In this document: positions 54,399 to 64,000 of the stretch, piece by piece
How positions within the stretch are numbered: position 1 is the first letter of the stretch
Layout: the number at the start of each line of letters is the position of its first letter
Origin: Auriscalpium vulgare
Taxonomy: Eukaryota > Basidiomycota > Agaricomycetes > Russulales > Auriscalpiaceae
NCBI GenBank assembly: GCA_019915015.1
Contig: JAHBBC010000017.1
Location: 434,001-498,000 of the forward strand
Direction of reading: 5' to 3'
DNA: 64,000 nucleotides
The notes under the pieces: generated by a model
Told to the model about the DNA's origin: nothing
Database searches by the model: none
The model's input: the letters and a program-made list of their open reading frames with translations, nothing else
Made by a program: the position numbers and the translations under genes

Positions 54399-57300
54399 AC
54401 GTACCGGCTGCTCTTCTGATGAGGAGTTGCGCCGGATGTTCGCTGAGTACACCCACTGTGTGGGTTTCGGCAGGCTAACTAGGTTAGCCTGCTGAATCTT
54501 CGCGCGCATTGCGAAGAGCCGCAGTTCCTTTTGCGTGTCTACGCGCACTAGCTGCCTGCGCGGCATAGCGTGCGTCCCCTCCCCCTGAACATCTGGGGCA
54601 AGGTCCGTGCTAGGATTTTCCCTTGCGGGCTCGTCTACTAGCGGCGGCGGCTCGGAGTCTGAGTTGTCGCTCTCAGGTCCAGCTGATGATGCTGCGGCCT
54701 GAGTTGTGGGTTTCATTACACGATACCTTTTTATAGGTATCGTGTGCACCGCGCGCTCTGCGTCGTGGTACCCTTTTACCCAGTTGTTGGACATGGTGTG
54801 TGAAGGGCGGAAAGTCTTAAGTTCAGACCATACGGCTGACAACGCGGTGTTGTAGCCTAGGTTGAACTGATCTTCTATTGTGTCCTCGTAATGTTTGCGA
54901 GCACGTAGAACATCTGCATCTCCACGGTCCTCGGCCCGTCGGATATGCGTCGCGTATGTGAAACATGACGCGCACATCGTCTGATGTGAGCAGGCGTGTC
55001 CTGGGTTGACCACCAGGTGCCGCGGGTCCAATGGCTGGTACCCAGCGGCGGCCGTTGCTTCAGCTTGCAGGGCTTCATGCTGATCGCGTAATTCGCGGGG
55101 CAGCTGAAACCAAGCCTCCAATTCACGGTGACGGTCACTATACCTGACCTGCGCGTCTAATTCAGACGCTCGGCCGAAGCCCGGGGTGTCCCCAGGCTGG
55201 TACGCTGAAACAGCTTCAGCATACGTCATACCGAAGTCGCCTTCGGCAGACGGACCGTAGTACGTTCCCCCTAGGTCTTCTCCTGGGGGTATCAGCGTAT
55301 CATCGGGGTACTCGATGATTGCGTCTGGTCCCACCCCGAGTGGTGCTTCCTCGTCCGAGTCGTCTATGACTTCTTCGAGAGCGGGAGGTTCATCCAGCGG
55401 TATTAGCACTGGTAACTCATCCTGCAGGACGAGTTGCATAAAGTGCATGCGCATCGTATGCATGCGGATGGGGCTGCCATCCGCATCCGATTCATCATCG
55501 GATGCCTGGTTTTCCAGGTTCTCTGCGTACTCATCCGCAGATTCGTACTGACTTCCGTACGGGTCGTCACGTTCGGAGTCGTCGCTCTGGGTGCCAGGGT
55601 CATCCTCGCGCCCAGGGCTGTTCTGGTCGTCACTATCGTGTTCGACTCGAGCAGCGTGCATCCGTGGGCCCCCTTTTTTGGGGCACACTGCATCGCCCAT
55701 GTAGTGGCCTGGCTGCCCACATGCGTAGCACACACCAGGCTTTGTTCCTGGCTGCCCACATGCGAAGCACACGCCAGGCTTTGTTCCTGGCTTCCCTTTG
55801 TCTTGATAGGTTTTCACCTCGGGACGGGGTCCCTCGTGACGCCATTCGGCGACGGGGAGAGGAGCCTTTGGCCGCTCTGGGCGCCGGGAGTCTCGCTTAC
55901 GGTCGTGAGTCTTTGACGACTGTCCGCGCAAGTCCTTTTCCTTTTCTTTTGCAAATGCGGGCTGCCCCATAGTGGGTCTCTCCATCGAAGGACGGAAATC
56001 TCGGGTGTGTTCACGCGCGAGATTAATGCTATACTCGGACTTCAGGGCGAAGTCGAGCATCTGGGCGGACGTATGCTCGTCCAGATTTGCACTATGCGTT
56101 TTGAACATCAGGTCAACGATCTCTGTGGGGAGACCGCTCATGAATTGTTGTCGGAACGTATAGTCGTCTGGCATTTCTACCAGACGGCCGGAGTTGCTGT
56201 GTAACTCGTTAAAGTAGCCAGCAACTCCCTTCTTGCGTGAGTAGCGAGTGCCGTAGAACGCACGTACCGCGTCTTGCGTCCCCGAGCTCATGATGTGAAG
56301 TCCGATTATCACTTGCTCGAAGGTCCAGTTACGCTTCTGGCGTCCCTCGGACTTGACCTCGTCGTGAAACCAGGTGGCGGCTGGGCCGCTCAGGTTTTGC
56401 CCGACGAAGTTGACACTGTAGGCGTCATACTCCTCGCTGTTTATCCCGTTCAGCCGCATTACGCGGAGGAGCAATGATACCCACTCCTCCATTTTGGGGT
56501 GATTATCCTCTCCATCAAATGGAGTGGGTGGGTTCTGCTTTATGGTTTTTACACCAGGAGGCAGCGCGTATGCTTCGGTGGTCCGCTTGCGGACCATTTC
56601 TACTATACGCTGCAGGGGCCGCAGCTGAGACGTGGCTCCTATGGGCACGCTCGTGCGGTTCCCTGTAGGGTTGAGTTTGTTCACTCCCCGTAATGTCATT
56701 TTATGCGGGCCGATGCTCGCATAAGCTGGTAGCCTCGGGCCTGCCGCGTACGAGATATGGGACACGAACCCGTCGTCGACCTCTGTGTAATCAGAGGTGT
56801 CCCCGTCGGGGCAATCATCGCCGGCATCATAGGCCGACATGATCTCGCGTACCGAGGGCACTGCCGAGACGCGGTCGCGACTCGGCTTCAGCCCTGCAAT
56901 CGCAGCGGCGCGCCGCTCGGCGCGTGCGTTCTGCTCGCTTGCGCTCTTGCGGAACCCGCTGCGCGGCGCAGGAATGCTGGTGTTGCTTCTCATAGCCGCC
57001 GTAGTATTCAACTCGTCGTCGCTATCCTTATTTGACGCCTGCACGGGCGCCGAATTGTCATTTGTCATGTTAACAATGCTCTGTCTATTGTGCGGAGCAT
57101 CCGTACTGTTATTTACGACATTACGTTCATTGCCAGTCTCGGCAATAGCCTTCTCGACAGGCTGGAGGAGGTTGATCTCTGCCTCCTCCTCCTTGATCGT
57201 CTGCCTAAAGCCATACTGGCTGGCCAGGCGGTCAAGGCCTTGCGTCACTATACGCGAGAATTCCTTGGCTTTGGCCACGGACTCCATCGACTGCTGAGCA

Positions 57301-57776
57301 GTGCGATGCGCCTCTTCGATCTGCGAGTCATGCAGACCGAGCTGGACGAACATGTCGTCCAGCGCATCCCTCAGGATGTCGCTCCCCAGATTGGTTGGCA
57401 CCACTGGGGGGCTGCTCGTCTTGTTGTTGAACGCTACCCCTTTTCCTTTGCGGGAAGCGGGGATGCGTGGAGGAGTGGGCGACTGCCCGTCGCTCTGCTC
57501 TTCACGGTTCAGCTCTGCCTCGACGTCGACAGACAAGTGCGAGGACACGCCCCGATTTGGGGGGCCCTCAGGCGGTTGCTCCGGAGGAGCGTTGCCGCTG
57601 TCGGTTACGATGGGGCCGTTGTCAGGCGCCATCGTATCGACGCTCTGTCCAGACTCCTGAGTCTGTCCAGAGTCCACAGGAGGTGTGGATGTCCCGTCCT
57701 TGTTGGAGGCGAGCCGCTCGGAGGTACGAGGGCCGCCACCGCGGGCGGGATTGCTGGTTTTCTTTCCACTTGGCAT
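54399..57776 (-). pseudogene. element E Gag (LTR retrotransposon), 3' truncated
   Basis: The open frame starts MPSGKKTSNPARGGG and runs over 1100 codons to the solo LTR, where it is cut off. Coiled N-terminal part (SMESVAKAKEFSRIVTQGL); capsid core (PTPFDGEDNHPKMEEWVSLL, GPAATWFHDEV, YFNELHSNSGRLVEMPDDY); then a Lys/Arg-rich linker and a zinc knuckle CYACGQPGHYMGDAVC near residue 680. A 14-residue in-frame duplication just before the knuckle (GTKPGVCFACGQP) adds an incomplete CxxC. A long acidic tail follows. No protease, RT or integrase remains, so the element is dead although this frame is open. Unusually many short perfect hairpins lie inside the coding sequence. Confidence 0.75.
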
Positions 57777-57857
57777 ACTGTACTTGTCGTAGTTAGTTTA
57801 CCAAATAAAATGATTTGCTCACTTGTTGTGGGCGTTCAAAAAAGTATAATGGCTTGA

Positions 57858-58138
57858 TGTAAGACTTAACGATCCCTCGGGATGAACGCGACCAGTGTGC
57901 TCGAATTGGCAACGATGGATGCGTACAGGATTGAGTGGATGTAGTCGTGCCTCCTCGAGAGCGAGGAGGCGCGGCCTAACAGATACAAACAATCTGTTAG
58001 GCTCCTGTGCCAGCCTAGCTGGCCACAGGGAACCGGCGCGCTGGCTCCACGCGTCGGTAGCCTCGTGTTGCGCTTCTCAAGCGCTGCACAAGCGCGTTGC
58101 GCGCCCACACGTGTTCGCTCCTCTTACACATAGCATCA
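57858..58138 (-). repeat. probable 5' LTR of element E (281 bp)
   Basis: Ends TGTAAG and CTTACA form inverted TG...CA termini, 82 bp upstream of the gag start. Inside are two perfect hairpins: GCCTCCTCG/CGAGGAGGC (57949-57971) and CCTAACAGAT/ATCTGTTAGG (57975-58001). No second copy is in the window. Confidence 0.55.
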
Positions 58139-58915
58139 GGGAATGAGACGAACAATGAAAGCATACCTCACTCGGATGAAGGGGAAAGCAAGTGAGGAGT
58201 GTAGCGTACAGACGATGTTCAAATACCGTACGCAAAACATGTGAAAGAGTCCATGGAATGAACAGAAGGAAACAAACAAATCCGGCAACAATTGACTCAA
58301 TCTGGACGGAACCAATCTCGTCACTGTGCACCGTGTACCCGGATAACAATCAACACGACCGAGGGTGCGTTTTAGCATTGGGGCGAGGTGGAGGGAAACA
58401 CAATTCTCTTTCATCTCCTTGCACAGTGGCATCGTGTTCTTCTAGATAGCAGAAGTCAATGCAAACAAGGTGTTTCGATAAACATACCATTGGTGTTCAA
58501 AAAACTGTAAGAAATAGGTATCTTGATGCCTTTCTGTTCACTCCAAATGAACAGAGTCCATGTTTATTTGAGTGAACTCAATGGAAGCCGTAGTTAGGAA
58601 ATGGATGTACAAGGTAAGAAGATGCCTTCCCATAATGGGAAGGCACAACTACAACTACGGTGGCATCTAACATGCACAAACAATACCCATCTCCGTGGCA
58701 AGCACATATCTCATGCGCCCGTGTTACAAGTGGCAAAGTTAAGGTTGAGTGGTGAAGTCGAGCATCTCAGAGAATCCCTAGAGACCCTGACCATGAGTGG
58801 GGAGAGTGACTTCCATTGCAGATAATTTTGGCACCACATATATACCACAATTAAGTTCAAACACATCCTGTACCATGCCAATGATAGGTGAGCATATATG
58901 ATGATATAACATTTT
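58139..58915. other. palindrome-rich spacer between element E and NLR copy 2
   Basis: No gene. Contains TGCCTTCCCAT-A-ATGGGAAGGCA (58623-58645), nested inside CCGTAGTT (near 58585) / AACTACGG (near 58655), and GTTCACTC...GAGTGAAC arms near 58540-58577. Such nested hairpins could be a miniature element or part of an unrecognised LTR region. Confidence 0.5.
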
Positions 58916-60659
58916 CTACATGAGGCTTAAATGCTTATAGTATTCCCTAGCCTTTTCAGTGTTACCTTGATCTGAATGCAACCCAGCCAAACATGCTACT
59001 GCTCTTTCTTGACCCATAGGAAATTCTGCTTTTAGATATGCTTGATAAGCTCTTTCATATAATTCAACTGCAGCTTCTATATTTTTAAGATTGACCTCCA
59101 ACTCTGCTATGCACTCTAAGACAGAACCTTCACACATGGAGAATTCAACCTCTAAACATTTTTGTAATGAGAGCCCCCAGTATCTTCTAGCCTCAGAGTA
59201 TTGCCTCATACTGTAAAACACTTTCCCCAGACGATATAGAACATGTGCTTCATCAAGCATATTATTTGTTCTTTGAAACAGATCAAGTGCTTGTTGCCAG
59301 TACTGATGAGCATCATTGTATTGTTCTTGAGAATAAAGAAAAGCTGCCAATGCTTCAAGATCAAGCCCTTGACCTGCTAAATTTGCAATACTGCCATGCA
59401 AATCATATGCTTTTTTGTACAGGGCAATAGCACTGTTTTTGTCTCTTTGTTGTGCTGCAACATTTGCTAATGACAGAATGGAATATGCTTGCTGTGTTGT
59501 ATCACCTCTGAGCTTATGACACTGAATTGCTTGTTCAAAACAACATTTTGCATCTTCAAGCTTATTCCGCTCTGAATATATGCTCCCTAATGTATCAAGG
59601 GCATTCCCTTGTCCAACACTGTCTTTGATACTCAATTGAATCTTCAAGGCAATCTGCAGATTCTCTTCAGCCTCAGAAAACCTTTTTTGTATACAGTAGA
59701 TCTTGCCAATATTCTCCAAAGCTCGTCCTTCTACATATAAATCATGATTGTGTCTTCCCCATTTCAATGTTTCCTCAAAGCATGTGTAAGCTTCATTTAT
59801 CTTGTTTTCACTGAGATATATATTTCCGAGTGCCTTCCATGCAGAGCTTTGGCCATCACTGTCAGACATACTCTGGAACATATTCAGTGCTTTCAGGCAA
59901 TATTCTTTAGCTTTAGAATTATCATTTTCTTCATAAAAAACTTGTCCAATGCACAGATGGTCATTGGCTTGCCCTTCAATATCATTAGCAAGCTTGTGCA
60001 TGTCAAGTGCCTCATAAAACAACTCAATCATGGCTTTACGATCTTCCCTATCATTGTTTATTTGTGCAAGCCCTACTAGTGCATATCCTATAGCACTAGG
60101 GTCATTGTAACATTTAGCCAAGTCTTTTGCCTTGGCAAACATCCTTTCACCCAGCACAAACTGATCTGTGCGACTGCAACATCTGCCCCATATTGTATAC
60201 AGTTTGATATGCTCCTTATGTGAAAGACTCTTGTCATGCTCCTCAATCAAAACCAACAGTTGATCTGAGAATGAGCCTACACAACAGGCAAAATAGGAAA
60301 AGTCTAGTGCAGCATTTATCAAAGAAGGCCAAGGTTTCCCTTTAAGTACATCACTGAATAAGACATAGATGTTTTCCAATTCAGAAAGTTGATTATTGAA
60401 AATTCTGTCCTGCCCAAGATGACTTGTTGTCATCAATTCTATGTAGTATTCAGCCAATGCCACCTTGTCTGCTTGTGAACATGGATGGTAACTCTGACAG
60501 TAAAAACGTATCAATGAATGAACACTCAAAAAGTTTTGAGGTGTTGAATAAACTACTCCGCTGGTCTTTAGCGGTATAGTCAAACTCTCAAAATCTATCA
60601 TATCAGAAAAGTACTTTTGAAGATCTATATTCTTAGACATGTTGAGACCCTTAGGCAAC

Positions 60660-62994
60660 TTGGGGTTAATGGGCCAATGCACGCATGGCAGTACAATTAC
60701 TCTTAATCATTTAGGGGGGAGGGGGGCTTGGCCATCCAACATACAACTGACTGCCTGGTATGGTTATGTTGTTTTGAATATGTTGCAGATATAATACTTG
60801 GGGTTAATGGCTCTGGCTCTGCTTGCAGGAAAGTGACTCTATGATGTATTGGAATGTCAGGACAAAGTTGTGGTGTTGGGCACCCACATGTAGTAGGGTG
60901 GTAATGTCACATGTGTCCGAAACCAGATCCCTACTAGAGCACTAAAGAGGATATTGTAATGTGTGTGAGCAAGTGTCAGGATCCCAAAGACGAACAGAGT
61001 GTTTCATATGTGCGTGGGGTGTGTGATTGGAGGTGATGATCGGAATGTGCAAGCGTTTGGAGAATTATCAACGGGAGTCCAGACGTAAGAACACATGATG
61101 CAAGTAACTGTGAGTGATCAGACACTGTGTGTATGACCATTAAAGATAAAGAGACCAGTGAGGGGCAGTGCAAGCACATGGGGAATGGTCTGTACTGTCA
61201 AGAAGTGTGGGAGAGGTGTCCTACAGTGTGGGACAAGACAATATGAATATAATTGAACACAATGGAGACGCAGCGAGCAATAGAATGCGCTCCGATATGG
61301 GATAGGTTGTAAGCAAGTGCTGCAATGTTGGAACACTGCAATTGTTCAGAGGAATGTACTGGAATGGTGTGTGCAACGGTCAGAGCAGTGGAGCAATAAT
61401 TGGAGCACTGGCGCAATCACAGAACAATCTAGATCAGAGAAATGTGGTGTAAGCTCAAGAGCTAAGCTGGACAATGGATGGAGGATAATGGCGCAAACTA
61501 TAGAGGTACCCGGCAGTCACAGAGTTATTGGAGCGGTGTGGCGAACATGTTCTAACAACAATCTCGACAATAAAAATGTCATATGAAATCCCGCCAAGTT
61601 GTGACAGCTGTGAGAGGATGCTATGCTTGAGGTCATGTGGATGCAGTTGAAACAATGTGCAAGTGGTCGGATGACTGTGTGTGGGGTGTGCAACTGAGTT
61701 GATGGTCTGAGTGTGGTGTCCAAGGTATGATTCCGATCGCCCAAATGCCCTGCGAGACTCCAAAGGTCAGAACTCTGGCTTCAATCTTGCAAGAATTCAG
61801 AGAGACTATATCGGGTGGTTGGAGCTCATGTGTGTGACTCTCCAACCTCCAGAATTGCATGACTGTTAACTTGTCAAAAGTGCGAAAATTGGTGAAGAAT
61901 TGTATCGGAGCGCGGAGTGAGGCTTATCATTGGTCACATGCTGGAGACCGCCGTGCGGCGGAAACACTCAAAGACAAGAATCAGGCGACGCAGATAGGAA
62001 CCAAGTCGGGATTGCTAGGAAGCAGAGGAGGTGTGGGTACAGGAGAGGCAGTTGTAGATGAGGAGAGAGAGAGCAGAGCGAACACAACGCGACTGTGACG
62101 TGGCAGCGGCGCGGCGATTGCCGGGGCGCGCTGGTGCGTAAGTACGGGGACGAGAATATATACTATGTACGAGTCCGATGAGAGAGAAAAGAGAAAGGAA
62201 AAATGTATGTAGTAAGCTGTAGGCTTACACATGCCCGCGCTTGGTAGACCTGGGTCTACACACAGGTGGTAAATACGCACCAGAGATACATCACAAGTCC
62301 TTCAGACTCCAGCACCATGACCATTGTGTGTGCATTGGTTGTAGCTTTCCGACAATATATAATATGTGTGCATTGTATCAGGGAAAAGGCAAGAATCTGA
62401 TAGAAAGAGCAAAATGTTTTGTAAGGCACAAGGAGGTAGAAGGTTGATACAAGCTATACACAACTATTATAGATATGCAGCCTTGTAGTCTAGTGGTTGA
62501 CGCTCTTAGCCTATATTATGTAAGTTATGAACCATGTGCTGTGGGTTCAATTCCCACTGTGTGTGGATTTTTAGTAATGAAACAGTTGGGCCCGGGTATT
62601 GTAGTAGCCGGAGTAGAGAAAAATGACATAGTAAACCGGATCAATTGGCGGTTTGCCCTCGAAAACTACGTCATCTTTCTCTGCACCATGCGTGGGAACT
62701 TCTTACCAAAAACGGAAACTGTAGGGCCTCCTATTCTCATCACAGAACAATTCGAATCATATGCATATCTGTGCTATTTAGCTTGCAAAACACAAAATAC
62801 TCACAGACACGAGTGTCTTTTGAGATGCAAAGGTGTGAAAAAGCATTGGGCAGAAGCTACTTAGGTAAGAATTACTCAATTAGGCAGGTGGGACGACGCG
62901 ACTTGACCGTGGGATATAATTTCCTTTGGTAACGATCCAAACACACATTTTTTGGCCTGACTGGTTAGAGAAAAGAACGATTAAGAGTAATCGT
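60660..62994. mobile_element. 2335-bp insertion in NLR copy 2
   Basis: Defined by comparison with copy 1: the host sequence is continuous except that AAC appears on both sides (60657-60659 and 62995-62997), a possible 3-bp target duplication. No transposase ORF. ATTACTCTTAATC occurs near the left end (60695-60707) and inverted at the right end (62979-62991), and CTTGGGGTTAATGG is repeated directly at 60659-60672 and 60797-60810. It is probably a non-autonomous or composite element; the family was not recognised. Apart from the tRNA-like stretch, the interior shows nothing. Confidence 0.7.
62476..62572 (+). ncRNA. tRNA-like Pol III segment (SINE-like)
   Basis: An A-box-like TAGTCTAGTGG (62486-62496), a perfect B-box GGTTCAATTCC (62544-62554) with T-arm stem GTGGG/CCCAC around TTCAATT, and a TTTTT terminator at 62568-62572. 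The acceptor ends do not pair, so it is not a normal tRNA gene. A tRNA-derived SINE head or tRNA pseudogene fits best. Confidence 0.55.
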
Positions 62995-64000
62995 AACATG
63001 CATATTATGCTTAGTAGTCTTAGAGAGTCTGGTGATTTGCTCATGTTTTTGCCACTGATTGATAGTTGGATAGAGACATCTACACTTGTAAGACGGTGTG
63101 TTCTAGTACGTTCAAGTGAACTAGTTTGGTTCTTTTTCCAGAGACACCACAATTCATGACAACTTGTAGTTTGAGCAAGATAAGCTATCAGTGTCACTGC
63201 CAATGGTAGGCCATCTATAGCCCTCAATAATTGATCAGCATATCTGTCCCATTTTCCAGAGATAGCTTTAAAAAGTTGTATTGACATTTGAAGGCTGACT
63301 GGCTCAAGAGGTGGCATTACTGGCTCAGTCCATTGTATGCAAGAAGGTCTTTCTGTTCCTCTCATAGTCACCAGTAGAGTTATACCAGGCACCTGTACCA
63401 TCCTTTTTAAGAAGGACTCTGCTATATTTCTTTGCAATGAATCCTGTTCCCAGAGTGTTTCAAAGTTGTCCAAGGTGACCAGACAATCAGAGCACTCATT
63501 TAGGTAAGAAAATATGTGTGATTCCAGTAATTGTTCATTTTCACATACAATATCCAATATTTGAGCCAATTTTGCCAGCAGCAAATTAACTGTAGCACAG
63601 GAATCACAGGATACAAAATAGATTTTTTCTTGAAATTTCTTGGTAATATCTGCATGATGCAGAACACCCAGAGATACTGCAGTTTTGCCTATTCCACCAG
63701 GCCCTAGTATTGTTATATTCGCTGGTTGTGACGATGAAGTGATGATGGATACAATCTTTTCGACTTCACAGGATCTCCCACAGAAGCCCTGGGGCAATGG
63801 TGGAAGTGACATATTTGGTCTAGCATAGTGGTATTAGCATATATAGGTTGGAGATTATATGTGATGTTTTACCTCAAGCCTAGTTGATTGATCTACACAG
63901 GCCTACTTTTAGTAAAGATAGCAACTCATATTAAACCACTTACTTGACTTGATGCTGGTTTGAGTCCAGAATGAAAGCCAATATGCATAATCATAGCAGA

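Larger units (their letters stand above)
58916..64000 (-). pseudogene. NLR-like NB-ARC/TPR gene, copy 2, interrupted and cut by the window edge
   Basis: Inverted relative of the gene at 21330-24720. The N-terminal part reads from MSLPPLPQGF at 63812 (Walker A GPGGIGKTA, Walker B CLVTLDNFETLW) to SIICML at 62998. A 2335-bp insertion follows, and reading resumes at 60659 (PKGLNMSKNIDLQ) to a stop at 58916. Sequence from 64000 down to 60066, minus the insertion, looks identical to 22025-23621 of copy 1, including two introns. Beyond that point the TPR region drops abruptly to roughly two-thirds similarity (LAQINNDREDRKAMIEL against LADIKRSKQDWKGAIEM). About nine TPR units are visible. The upstream exons lie outside the window. 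The insertion adds foreign codons and stops, so a full protein is unlikely unless it is spliced out. Confidence 0.85.

Noticed and set aside
60659..60682. ATG near 60682 as the start of a separate TPR-only protein
   Set aside because: The first codons come from the insertion; homology to copy 1 begins only after it, so this is an interrupted NLR gene.
62476..62572. Normal tRNA gene
   Set aside because: The acceptor stem does not pair and the anticodon arm is poor; only the promoter boxes and T-arm are convincing.

Overview
The window is from a basidiomycete fungus, most likely an agaricomycete; a polypore-like genome is a guess. The evidence is genes split by many 46-62 nt GT-AG introns, GC-rich single-copy genes, a Cps1-type vacuolar carboxypeptidase, a conserved basidiomycete family beginning MGQRHQAF, NB-ARC/TPR STAND proteins, and Ty3/gypsy, hAT and DIRS-like transposons. 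No database was searched; all calls come from reading the sequence.

Layout. 0.15-2.9 kb: a six-exon hAT transposase whose exons join in frame. 3.3-5.3 kb: a decayed DIRS-like retroelement (RNase H plus tyrosine recombinase). 5.7-6.9 kb: two F-box/LRR-like fragments. 7.2-14.1 kb is the only ordinary gene block: a 616-aa conserved protein (-), an 11-exon M20 carboxypeptidase (-), and a 4-exon mitochondrial lipoamide acyltransferase (+), the last two divergently transcribed. 16.1-16.9 kb: an ABM-like (dimeric alpha-beta barrel) protein. 14.4-16.1 and 16.9-19.2 kb hold only uncertain ORFs. 19.2-21.1 kb: a GC-rich inverted repeat made of degenerate short repeats. 21.3-24.7 kb: a complete NLR-like NB-ARC/TPR gene (+).

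24.9-49.5 kb is one nested retrotransposon complex. A decayed Ty3/gypsy element on the minus strand (element C) is split in its integrase region by a young plus-strand relative of about 14.5 kb (element B). B has near-identical 854-bp LTRs, a 4-bp target duplication (GCGT) and intact gag and pol. Behind pol, both elements carry genes on the opposite strand: B carries a 5-exon zinc-cluster protein and two related proteins, and C carries one broken relative of the latter two. The stretches between pol and the 3' LTR are bounded by repeated modules made of a small covarying stem-loop followed by a GGGGGGAGGAT polypurine tract. This modular antisense-cargo arrangement is the most novel feature seen.

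49.6-58.1 kb: remnants of two more LTR elements (D, plus strand; E, minus strand), joined by a solo LTR of the B family. 58.9-64.0 kb: a second, inverted copy of the NLR gene, running off the window. Its NB-ARC half looks identical to copy 1, its TPR half is diverged, and a 2.3-kb insertion carrying a tRNA-like (SINE-like) segment interrupts it.

How the parts relate. The metabolic genes are independent housekeeping loci. The rest is a fast-evolving block in which an inverted NLR pair flanks a transposon nest. That arrangement could support gene conversion of the NTPase half together with diversification of the TPR sensor half.
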